Source: Lepisosteus oculatus (lineage: Eukaryota > Chordata > Actinopteri > Semionotiformes > Lepisosteidae). Taken from it: a stretch of DNA of 64,000 nucleotides. The notes beneath the pieces are model-generated. The model had not been told where the DNA came from. It worked only from the letters and a program-made list of their open reading frames with translations, and did no database searches. Both the position numbers and the translations under genes were made by a program. Shown here piece after piece: positions 27,291-36,916 of this stretch. Numbering within the stretch: position 1 is the stretch's first letter; each line of letters starts with the position of its first letter. The stretch is taken from contig NC_090705.1 of assembly GCF_040954835.1 (NCBI RefSeq), forward strand, positions 17,372,436-17,436,435, in the 5' to 3' direction.

Positions 27291-30209
27291 AGACCCTCTT
27301 CAAGGTCACATTAAACTGTCAAGGTAGGGTTATGAATAGTTAAGCAGTTGCAGGTCTTGAGAAAATCAAAAGTAAAATGCCTGTAAAAGTTCAACAATAA
27401 GAATGTTAGTTTCAGTAGGTAATTATTATTTGTCAATACAAAGAAGGATTATAGACTCAACTCCCACATGTTGGTAGTCAGTGGGTGGATCCTTTGAAAG
27501 AGTATAGTACACAGAAGTGTTACTTCACTGTGTTCAGCAATTAACTGGTTTTTCTGCCACACAACATCAGCTAGCCCCTCATGTGCAGCTTTGAACTGCC
27601 TTGACTCCTCTTTGGGTGAGTATGATAGGCCTCCCCCTAAGCAGGTGGCTCATTTTCCAAAACCATGATCGACAGCAAAAAAAAAAAACTAATATCATGC
27701 AACTGAGACTTTATTCAATCAAATCTTCTCACCCATTCTCTCCAAACAAAGACTTGCTCTAAATCAGCCCAACACCGGTTACTACCATGATTCTCTTCAT
27801 ATACCAAATTGTCCAAATCGTACCAAAGTGAACCTCCTATAACACTCTGGCTCTTATCCCTCCACCAGTTCACTAAATAAACAGGCAACACTCTTCATGT
27901 GATCCTGTATACAAGCAATAGAGGCTTCAATAGCTGCTATCCTCACCTTAGCTGCCTCATTCCCACAGTGAGATGGACCCGTGTTTCCTGAGGACAGAAA
28001 TTAATTTGGGTGCTTGGTTATTGGCTTGGTAAATGACTTAGTCTACCTGATGGTCCACCAGCTCTGTTTGGCATTAATTTTGTTTATGATGTCAATAACC
28101 AGGCTGTACTCGACTGTTGCCGAAGGAGTCTTATTTCAGAAGTGTGCTGTGAGATGAATCCTGCCGTATAAAAGGGTTAGATCAGTCTGGCCCTCTGGGG
28201 GGATTCCAGTGTTTTAGGAACTGTCACAAAGATGAAGCCCTACTGAGAAAGGATCTCTTGTCCTTTGATCTCTTGTTCTTTGGTTTAGTCCTTAGCATTG
28301 ACAGAATTTGATGAAAGCAGGTCCCACTGCAAATATATTTAAGTTTAAGAAACACGTTGGCTAAGTACAAGTATATTTCAAGCGAAACTTTCAAGCAGTT
28401 GTTGACAGAATATTTCGAAAGACAATATTAGTGGTGTATTACACAGACAATATTAGTGGTATAAATATAACAACTATTTTTCTAAACCTTAGCCCACTGT
28501 GTGTCATACTGTAAGTTAAAAGCAAACCCATACTTAGTTGTAAGAGGGCCCCTTTTGTACACTGTCAGTTTGGGTAAAGAAAGGTATATCTCATATCAGA
28601 ACAGGTCATCCTGGTTACTACAGCAACAAATGAGGATCTCCTGACTTCCTACCTGTCCATTATGGGGTAAAAAGCTGGGGAAAAGTACTGTACCTCATTC
28701 AAGTTACAAAAGCACTGTCAGCAACAGGGACCTAAATCCACAACCTGAAGTTACCAACCCAACAGCTTAACCACTATGCTATAACACTATGCCAAACATG
28801 AATGTGGATGAGCAAATTTACAAAATATTTCTCTTTCTTTAAAGCTTTTAGCTGGAATCATTTGTAAGGGATCTCAGGACAAAGAAATTAAAGTGATTTT
28901 ACAGTGCAAGGGTGGTTTAGCATGTTTGACAGCTCACCTCTTATATTTTATTTCTAATCAGGTGGAACAGTTTATCATTTCAGAGTGTCATTTGTTCCAT
29001 AAAGCAATTGTATAATTTTGCAAATGTTTTCTCAAATTATTCCTACTGCAACCTTCCAGAACAGGAGTTTGACATTCCTAACTTTATTGTCTAAATTATT
29101 AAATAAACCAGTTAAAATAGTGAGTTTGTTAGAAGTCTTTGAACTGGATTTCGATTCTCCCTGTTATAGAGTAAAGTGGGACATTGATGGGGGAACTTTG
29201 TTACTTTAGATCTTTCTGAACATGTGCCATTTTAATGCCCTTGATCTCAACAACAGATCAAGCTGGCAGCAGGATAAAAGAGTCATGAAGTTAGCTGTAT
29301 TTATTTCACATGTAGTTACTCATCCATATAATTTTCAAAGTACACATTGCTCTTTTTGCTTATTGGTTTATTTTCAGAAGATTACATTTCAAACAGGAGT
29401 TTAACCAGGACTAGTGTAGTTTTCAATTTAACTGAGGGCTGCTCGACACAAAATGAGACTTAGAAGGATTTAAAGATGACAGGCAGAAATTAGATGTTTG
29501 TGATCTTAATTTGTCTCCTAAAGTCTGCACAAATTACAATTAATAATATATATTTTAAAAATACCAAAAACTTTAATGAGCGATATTAAAAGGGAAAGAA
29601 CTCCAATTAAAAAAGATGAAGTGATATGTTGCGAGTGTTTTGGAATGTTGATCATTTAAACCTCACCCTGTTATTATATATTGGATAGAACTATTTATTT
29701 CTCGTAGTTATCGGGACTAACTGCTACAGATTCAGTCAGGAATTTACTTCTTTTCTAAAAGGCTCTCACCTAAACTAAATCAGTTTAAGCTGTGGGGACA
29801 TTTTCAAAACACTTATGACAAGACCAGAACAGGCTGTTCATTAGAAGTGAGTAATTTCGTTTATTTCAAGCGTTTTGTAGCAATCGGCAAAGAGTGGGAC
29901 TTAAACACTGCTCCTTTCTGCATTGTGTCATTATGCCAATTTGTAATACACAAAGAAAGCAATTTCATTTCTTTTTCAGCTCCCTAGCTAAGCACCAGAG
30001 CTTCAATGAGGCCTCAATGAGGTCTCTTCATGCCCAACGTAAGACAGAATTGTTTTTATAGCTAATATTGACCAGTCCAAAGACGGGAAAAACAACATAT
30101 TTTTGCCAACAACAGGCACACACACAAAGGTCATAACATGCCTAGTCTTGCATGCTGTTTTAAGTGCAGACTGAAAGACCAGAAAAAGGACAGAGTTTTG
30201 TAAAAAATA
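27291..30209. other. Gene-free stretch downstream of edn1
   Basis: Contains the SINE at 28640-28800 and an imperfect short duplication of GACAATATTAGTGGT (28423 and 28447). Parts of 27500-28300 may be more of the reverse-transcriptase element at 26930, but this could not be shown. Confidence 0.45.
28640..28800 (-). repeat. tRNA-derived SINE fragment
   Basis: Minus strand: GGCATAGTGTTATAGCATAG, then TGGTTAAGC, then AGGTTGTGGATTTAGGTCCC. This is the form of a worn tRNA head with box A and a degenerate box B, followed by a short body. Confidence 0.45.
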
Positions 30210-31172
30210 TTTATTTCCTAAGCAGTCTGCCTTTTCATGGCACTGGCAATTTATCACAACCTTTCACAGAAATTAAGTACAGTAGACATAGACCAATGTG
30301 GCCTGTATGGATTGCATATTTAACATGAGTAAACAGTGCTAAGGGCCATATTCAATACTGATAAAAGTCTAGGGACACCCGCTCTTTTAAATAGTCATAC
30401 AATATATTTAAACATCACCGTTATGTTGGGAGGTGATGGTAAATTGTCTAGTTTTATTGGAAGGCCATTCTGAAAGGCACATATTGGATATAGACCTTTT
30501 TTCAGTCTGCAAAAAGGCAAACAATGGAAACTTTCCAGCTGGAATGTGCTGATAACACTTTGAAGACTGCAATGTAAACAGTTACTGTGAACTTGAGATG
30601 TTTTCCACAGAATGTGAAATTCCATTGTGGTCCACGAGATTATCACAGAGACAGCAGACGGTAAAATGTCCAAACCTATTACCAGTAATAAATGCAGGGT
30701 GTGGAAAGACTTGCAAAGCAGAGTCCGAGGTAACTACTGTGACAAGTCCTTTGTAGGGATGTAGATAGAGGTAGATTTGTTTTCTCATCAGAAATGTCAA
30801 CTAAGTCTTCATCTCCTTTGGTTGTATTTCTTGAATCGTATAATCTCTACATTTTGCTAAAACAGCACATGTTTTGAGGGCTCTTCCAGTGAAAACATTG
30901 TAGCTCTGCATGTCAGTTGCAACAGTGTCTTTTTTGTGCAGACACTCTCAAAGATGCAGAGGTGATTTTGTAGTAAGGGGAAATTCGCTTGTCCAGCTCA
31001 CAGCGACTCTGGAGGACTTCAGACTCCCAACTCATCCACGGCAAAGTTCTCTGCCAAGTGGAATTCACAATCCGGTGCTTCTGGTCCATTTAGGAGCTGC
31101 ACCAGCAACACAAGCTTTTCCAGCAAAGCAAAATTAGACTCTTCCTTGTCAACTTGCTCACGTGGCTCTGTT
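30210..31172 (-). other. edn1: edn1 3' untranslated region and likely poly(A) signal
   Basis: No gene lies between the edn1 stop and 30210. AATAAA on the minus strand at 30210-30215 would give a 3' UTR of about 0.95 kb, similar in size to the long edn1 3' UTRs of other vertebrates. Open frames on either strand here are chance. Confidence 0.5.
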
Positions 31173-31302
31173 CTATGATGCTGACATAAGGCTCTCCCAC
31201 AGCTTTGACTTGTGGTTTCGTCTCTCCTCCTTCTTTTTAAGAAGATGCTTGGCTCTGAGCTTCACATTAGCAAGCAAGGCCCTTGCTTTACCAAATCTTC
31301 CC
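31173..31302 (-). CDS. edn1: edn1 exon 5 (C-terminus)
   Basis: 130 coding nt, acceptor TTATCTTTCCAG|GGGAAG, stop TAG at 31173-31175. It encodes a highly basic tail ([13 protein letters not shown]-like, ending WESLMSAS). It shows little sequence identity to human, as expected of this part of the precursor. Confidence 0.85.
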
Positions 31303-34193
31303 CTGGAAAGATAACAGTGAAAGGATTATATGATTTAAGTGGAAAAAACTTTCCATTCTAAAGGACATTCTAAATATGGAAAACAACCTGCTGCTTCATC
31401 CATCTCTACATATGAAATTCTGGCATTGATTTACAAAATAACCCTGTTACTTCCATCCTCTTCAAACTGACATTTAAAGACTTTGAAGATTTTAGAGTTA
31501 ATGCATATTAGAATAAATAAAGGATCAATAAAGCAGTTAAATAAAGCATCAACCACTCTGACCGAAGCAGACAAAAGAAAAAATATTAAAGCTTTTTTAT
31601 GTTTGGGTCAGATGAAAGTAGAGCATAAATATGTTAAAGAAACCTTTAGTCAATCCTTCAACAAACAAGAAATATTTTTTAAAAAGGCATTAACTATTTA
31701 AGATACTATCCACATTAAGACTTAAACCATGAGACTCTACATCCATCTCCAAACCATGATTTACTAAATAGCTGTTTCAAACTTGCATTGACCTCTTCCC
31801 AATTCACTTGCACACTTAGAATCTACTTGAAACTCAATTAGTTAAAAAATGTGGGATGAAAATTAAAGAGTACTGTACATATCGGAATCTATTCGTCTCT
31901 TGAAAGAGATCAAAAAACACATTCTGTTGTCTCATTGTTCTTGTCAATGACACAAAAAAGTGATTCTCAATGCATATATTCTATATACTGTATACCTATT
32001 TCAGAATGTTATGTGCTGTCACATTTACGGTGCATCTTAGGAGACATCTTACCCTTTTGAAGTTATGATTATGCTACAGTATGCCTTTCTTGGACACGTG
32101 TCGATTCGAGAGGTTGTAATCTCTTCTATTTCTTACCTTGTAATTTTTCTCTTGTTTGCTGCCAGATTGTATAAGCACTGCCACCCTGTGCAGTCCTGGG
32201 CTTCTGCAGAGACAGCCTGTAGTTTCACGTCTGTGCTTTGCAATCTAGAGATGAAAGTTTGTGTAATGTGAGACGAGAAATCCACAAAAACCTCACAGTG
32301 TTCCCAGTGTTGGTTGTATTGATGTTCTTTGAATTGTAGTAGCAATTCAAGTAGCACCTTAGTAACTCCTCTCATACAATTAAATCTCATTCAATACGTA
32401 AAACACAATGATTGATGCTTTAAAATCCATATATTGAATATATAGAAAATCTAAGAATTACACATACTGTATAGATTGAAGTAGATTTGTAACGTTTGTT
32501 CTAATTTCTTCTAACGTTTTTGAACACGTTCAAAAAGGATTAAAATTGGAACTTTAATTTTCGAGGGGGACAGCTTTTCTTAGCTTTAATTTAAAGGCTG
32601 GAAAAGGAGAGCACGTCTACCAGAGAAACAACTTCTGTTTTCTGGCAAATCACTTTGCTTTTAGGTTGTTTAAAAGCTGTTGATGGTGAACCCAGCTGAA
32701 CAGTACAGAGTCACGATTAATACGAGAAAAAACAATATTCTCCTGTCGTTCGCAAAATAACACTATCAGTGAAAACTGAAATCAGACGTGCAATCTTTAT
32801 TTAAGCATGAATACCCCCCAGTTCGAATAACAGAAATGTCACTTGCCTCTGTAGATTTTCCGATTGACAGAACGTCGCGCACGTTTTGTCTTCTTTACTG
32901 GCACATGTGCACCTTGAGTCTCCATGCGTCAGTCCGTTCGGAAAAGACCTGAGAGCGCGCTTCACTCTCGGAGCGCTTCCTAGCCCGTAGGAAACAGTGC
33001 GTCTGCAAAGACGAAGGAGTTACATTAGGTTTCTGGCAGTAAGGTTCTGGAATGCAGATTCCATGTGACCATGGCATGAACTGTAGCAACTTATTTTCCC
33101 CTGATGTGCTGTGGGTTGGTTCGTAGCGCAAGAAACACAAGAAGCAAAATGTCCTATGATAGGTTGTTACAGTAGCCTATACTGTATAAAGCGCTTGCTT
33201 GTTTAGTAATCGTTTTCTTAAGTTTCACTATCCAACGTTAGGAAATCAAAAAAGCAAGTCAAAATGATGGATTAAATATTCGATCCTACTCGTTATTCTC
33301 CTTTCACAGAATGCTTAACTTCACTTCCACCTGCTTTCATATAAGATCGAAATACCTCTGCAGTTATTTATATAATATATAAGTAGAGAGAGATTATTTA
33401 GGCAGGTTCTTACTCTGGTGTGTTGATCCAAATAATGTCAAGGTGACAGAAGTAGACGCATTCCTTGTCCAGAAATGTGGAACATGAGCACCTTTTCGTT
33501 CTGATGTGCCGCCAAGGTGCGCTCGAGACTGAGGATGTTTCTTGGCTTAAAGACATGGACACTGCAAAGACAACAACAATAAAAGGTTATATTTATACAT
33601 ATACGGGTTACACATAAATAAGTACTGACCGTAGACGAACAAAATACGTTGTTGTTGGGGGTACTGGGACATTTGCTTTTCCTCATAAAAATTACTTGCG
33701 ATTTGGTTAATTGCGCATTTGTGTCCCAGTATGGAATTTTGTCCAGTTGTCGAATAATGGCCATTTTTGTGTCAAAACGTATTGTATCGTCGCATTGCAG
33801 TTTTAAACAAAGTGTGCCCAATACACGAATGAAAATGAGACTGTCAGTTGTCATTGTGGTCCTCCCCAAAAAGCATTTCGAACGGTATATACTCTATATC
33901 TGTTATATGCACTTTTGTTTGTTACGGTACTTTAATTTGAATACATGAAGTAAAAAAAAATGCAATTCATCTCATTTAATTTCTGATCACAAATCGCATG
34001 TTTGCAATCTTTATTTTCTATAAAGATTAAAGTCCAAGATTAATGGTGTTTAAGAAACAGCGCCTATATACTGTATAGCTATAGACCTGACAGTTGTGAA
34101 AAAAGGCATAAACACCTAAGCGTTCAACTTACCTGTCTGAAGAAGTCCAGAATATAATAAAGACATCATTGAGAAAAGTATGTGTAATTCCAT
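31173..34193 (-). CDS. edn1: edn1, preproendothelin-1 (200 aa, five exons)
   Basis: Precursor of the secreted vasoactive and developmental peptide endothelin-1, which signals through endothelin GPCRs. Exons: 34133-34193, 33414-33561, 32847-33002, 32137-32244 and 31173-31302; 603 nt in all, phases 1, 2, 2 and 2. Residues 1-20 form a signal peptide ([20 protein letters not shown]). A dibasic KR (43-44) precedes the 21-residue hormone at 45-65 (CSCSTF...DIIW, four Cys in the usual spacing). Trp65-Ile66 is the converting-enzyme site; big endothelin ends at KR 84-85. The endothelin-like repeat [11 protein letters not shown] lies at 101-111. A later Cys pair (DCTGWQC) matches DCSKLGKKC of the human precursor. 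The length is close to the human 212 residues. Intron 3 uses a GC donor. Adjacent hivep1 favours edn1 over edn2. Confidence 0.96.
32137..32244 (-). CDS. edn1: edn1 exon 4
   Basis: 108 nt, acceptor TTTCATCTCTAG|ATTGC, donor ATTACAAG|GTAAGA. It encodes [16 protein letters not shown], then [11 protein letters not shown] and ANKRKIT. The two Cys and the basic tail line up with DCSKLGKKCIYQQL in the human precursor. Confidence 0.88.
32847..33002 (-). CDS. edn1: edn1 exon 3 (big endothelin C-terminus and endothelin-like peptide)
   Basis: 156 nt, acceptor TCTTTGCAG|ACGC. It encodes [15 protein letters not shown] (close to the human GLGSPRSKR), then [17 protein letters not shown], the endothelin-like repeat. 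The exon ends AGAG|GCAAGT, a GC donor. Confidence 0.93.
33414..33561 (-). CDS. edn1: edn1 exon 2 (mature endothelin)
   Basis: 148 nt, acceptor TTGTCTTTGCAG|TGTCC, donor CACCAGA|GTAAGA. It contains RTKR, then the mature 21-residue peptide with Cys at 1, 3, 11 and 15, then INTP. The six C-terminal residues HLDIIW are invariant in the family. Confidence 0.97.
34133..34193 (-). CDS. edn1: edn1 exon 1 (signal peptide)
   Basis: 61 coding nt from ATG 34193-34191 to the donor CAGACAG|GTAAGT, phase 1. It encodes a 20-residue hydrophobic leader. The human gene also ends exon 1 in phase 1 after the signal peptide. Too short to be seen without the splice model. Confidence 0.9.
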
Positions 34194-34374
34194 TTTTAAT
34201 ATTTATATAGAATAACTTTCCTCCGAATAAGTATTCCTTGCAATAATTGAATGTCGAATACCAGCAAGATGGAATTAAAGATGCTTCTGCACAGCAAGAT
34301 CAATCTTTCAAAAGCGCGAGTGTATTCCAGTCGGAGTCTTGAGAGAATAATTCTGCTTTTAAGAGCGCTTCTCC

Positions 34375-34520
34375 TTTTTATACATGTGTATATATACACC
34401 CCCCGCGCCGCTGCTTTCCTCCTCCTTCAGACGTGTGTAAACAGCTTTGTCTTGCGTCTCATTAAGAGACAATGCTATTTGTTATTAGTCACCAACAAGC
34501 AACGTGCAGGCTGAGATAAG
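34375..34520 (-). promoter_or_regulatory. edn1: edn1 core promoter and proximal GATA / HIF-type / AP-1 module
   Basis: Minus-strand TATAAAAA at 34375-34382 places the start of transcription near 34350, about 155 nt before the ATG. Upstream are an AP-1-type GTGACTAA (34485-34492), a hypoxia-type GCACGT (34502-34507) and a GATA site CTTATCT (34514-34520). The order GATA, HRE, AP-1, TATA and the surrounding bases (GGTGACTAATAAC, then CATTGTCT, then GCTGTTTAC) match the human EDN1 promoter as I remember it. Regulation by endothelial GATA factors, hypoxia and Jun/Fos is therefore a reasonable inference. Confidence 0.75.
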
Positions 34521-34619
34521 AAAAAAAGTATTTCGAGGACTTCAGAGGGATGGAGACGCCGAGCGGCAGTTTGAGGCGAAGCTCTTGCCAAGATTTCGGT
34601 GCTGCGCTTGCACATGCTT

Positions 34620-34636
34620 AACAGCAGAGGGCGTGC
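34620..34636 (+). promoter_or_regulatory. Candidate CTCF site upstream of edn1
   Basis: ACAGCAGAGGGCGTG fits most of the CTCF core (CCASYAGRKGGCRS), with mismatches at the first C and the last S. It is about 270 bp upstream of the inferred edn1 start. This is a motif match by eye only. Confidence 0.35.
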
Positions 34637-34699
34637 AACTGAAACATCAGCTACCATTTGTTTCGGTAGTTTTGGTCTGCCGAAGCTTGTAAATGACCT

Positions 34700-36640
34700 T
34701 GATGATCATGTCCGACGAGCACAAACAGCTGTAGGGAAATCACTGTATAATATTCAAAGCTGTTTTTTTATTTAATGCCTTTAAGTTACCTGTATTTTAT
34801 AAATAATACGTGGGCACTCGTCCGTATAATTGAATTCAGAGTTACGATATAGTCTTGTTAAACGGGCTTAGGCGATAAAACGAAGACGTGTTTGATGGAA
34901 GGTTCTTAACTCCTGTATAGGTAGACGGACTTGACGCGCAACAAGACAATTGTTCAAAATGTTTTGACTCGTGACAGAAGTTTACAACAGAAGTTTCGAA
35001 TCTTTCTACACGATTTCTACTCATGATACAAAACAGAAAATATGCTGTGGTCCTGACTGTTCTCATTCGACTGAGGAGTATTTGTCAGTATTCATCAGAG
35101 ATTTTGTGCTCTGAAAAGACTTGACAGCATCATCGAATTCCCTGTAGGTTTTTTTAGCTAACGAAAAATAGTTTAATAATTGTATCAAAAGAAGAATCTG
35201 TTTTGCTTACCAATATATAATTCATTATGAGTTTATTTTTTCAAAACACATCATGTTATGTTTGAAGTGTCGTTATATATGTAAAAATACACTGTGTAGT
35301 GAAATACAACGTTTGTAGAAAACCTAACATGTAAACGTTACAAACTAATCCCTTCTACCCAAACGTTACTTTCCAATATTAAAAGAAAGCTATGGGGTGT
35401 AAAAGGGGTACATTTTCGCCTTTTCATTTAAATTTTGTACCGTTTCTGATTACTGTATCAATAACTAAAAATGATCCCATTCGCTCTCTGTGCCACTGAA
35501 TTTTCGACGGAATAATCGGCGACAGTATTATAAATAAATCAATAATGACATTTCAGTCTTTAGCAATAAATGAAGCATAATGATAGTCCGTCGATGAAAA
35601 GCTTTACCGCTCTTGATATTTACTATTCCCCTTTAAAAACAAATCTTTTACCTAACACCTATACGTACAGTTATTCATTGCACTTTATCACCACAAGGAG
35701 GCGTCATAATCCACATTATACTGGCTAATGGAAGGCCCGACTCAGGGTGGCACTGCCGCACTGAGAATCGGAATCTCACTGAATATTTAATATCAATTAA
35801 GAAATCCATGCATTCCGAACTGTTACATTTAAAAAAAAATGTTTTGATGATTTAATATGTGAGGTGAATGTTTTCGTAACCATATTTATTAACCATATTT
35901 TCTGCGTCTTTACAATATCATCGCAAAAGGACCAAGGATTTATTTACCATTAACTGAAAGATCTAAATTAGAACTATGCAACAAATGAATTATATCCTTC
36001 GACCACAAAAAAGGGAAACAATTATTTGCATTATACCAGAAGCAGGAAAGATCTGAACGAATGACTACGATGTGTATTGTTCAGTGCACTGCTGGACCTT
36101 GGTTAATTTAGACATGGCAAGTTTGAAGCAATTTCATTTTTATTAGAGTGAAACAGAGACTGAACGGGTGTTATCACTTATGCAACATTTACAACACCAG
36201 GTGTTCTTGGACAGGATCATACAAAAGTATAGTTTCCTTTGCTGCGGAATAAAAAGGTTAAGGAAAGCAGACAGAATGAGCTAATCATTATAAAAGACTA
36301 CTGTGACTACAGTGAATTCATTTGTCTAAACACTTTAACCCAACAGGCTGTCAAACAAAGGTCAATACCCATTCACTTCAGTCAGAAAGCACTGCAGTTA
36401 ATTGCTGTTTTATTAGTATCCAGACTGTCTGGTTTCTATAAGTAATACATATCGCAGAATGCGTCGAAAAATATGAGTAATTCAATCAGCCATCGATTTA
36501 TAAATTATATTGTCTGTGCAGCAATAGTTTCTTTCAATTCGTGAAATGTGGTAGAAACATATAATATTTAACCTTTGCCCTTTTCAATTACATTCACTGT
36601 CAAAGAAGCCCTGTAATGCCACAGAACCACAAAAAGGGGT
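34700..36640. other. Intergenic region between the methyltransferase-like gene and edn1
   Basis: About 1.9 kb of AT-rich sequence upstream of edn1 with no supported gene, probably carrying further edn1 upstream control sequence. Nothing specific was recognised beyond scattered AT-rich homeodomain-type cores. Confidence 0.4.
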
Positions 36641-36647
36641 ACGTGTT

Positions 36648-36661
36648 TTTATTATTTTATT
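36648..36661 (-). terminator. Poly(A) signals of the methyltransferase-like gene
   Basis: Two near-adjacent AATAAA hexamers on the minus strand (36656-36661 and 36648-36653), about 50 nt after the stop codon. Their position supports the gene model. Confidence 0.6.
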
Positions 36662-36709
36662 GATGAAGTAAAATAGTAAAAGTAATTTGTTTACATATTA
36701 AACGGACCT

Positions 36710-36916
36710 TTAAGATGATAGATGTGCTTGGAGGGGTGACCTCAGGTATTTGACCATGTCTTCAGCCAGCGGTAATCTATACGTCACATCCTCAGGCCCG
36801 TGAGCAAGCAGGTGAGTCCGACCGGAGCGCTGGATTCCGGGACCCACAGCGCGGCTCGCTTGCCCTTTGTGAGCGACGATGAACAGCAGTGTGTCCTCAA
36901 AGCACAGAGTGTCCTC
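36710..36916 (-). CDS. Methyltransferase-like gene, last exon
   Basis: 68 codons plus stop, starting EDTLCFEDTLLFIVAHKG and ending SPLQAHLSS. Acceptor TTTTGTGCTCTGAAG|GAGGAC. An acceptor three bases further on is also possible. The F-D-LLFIVA strand is the usual last core strand of this fold. Confidence 0.72.
   Translation of the reverse strand, partial: EDTLCFEDTLLFIVAHKGQASRAVGPGIQRSGRTHLLAHGPEDVTYRLPLAEDMVKYLRSPLQAHLSS

Noticed and set aside
30395-31137. Open frames on both strands after the edn1 stop
   Set aside because: They fall in the edn1 3' UTR or antisense to it, with no family resemblance.
32838-32846. GT donor (AGGCAA|GTGACA) for edn1 intron 3
   Set aside because: It changes the frame of exon 4, loses the conserved Cys pair and stops soon after entering exon 5.
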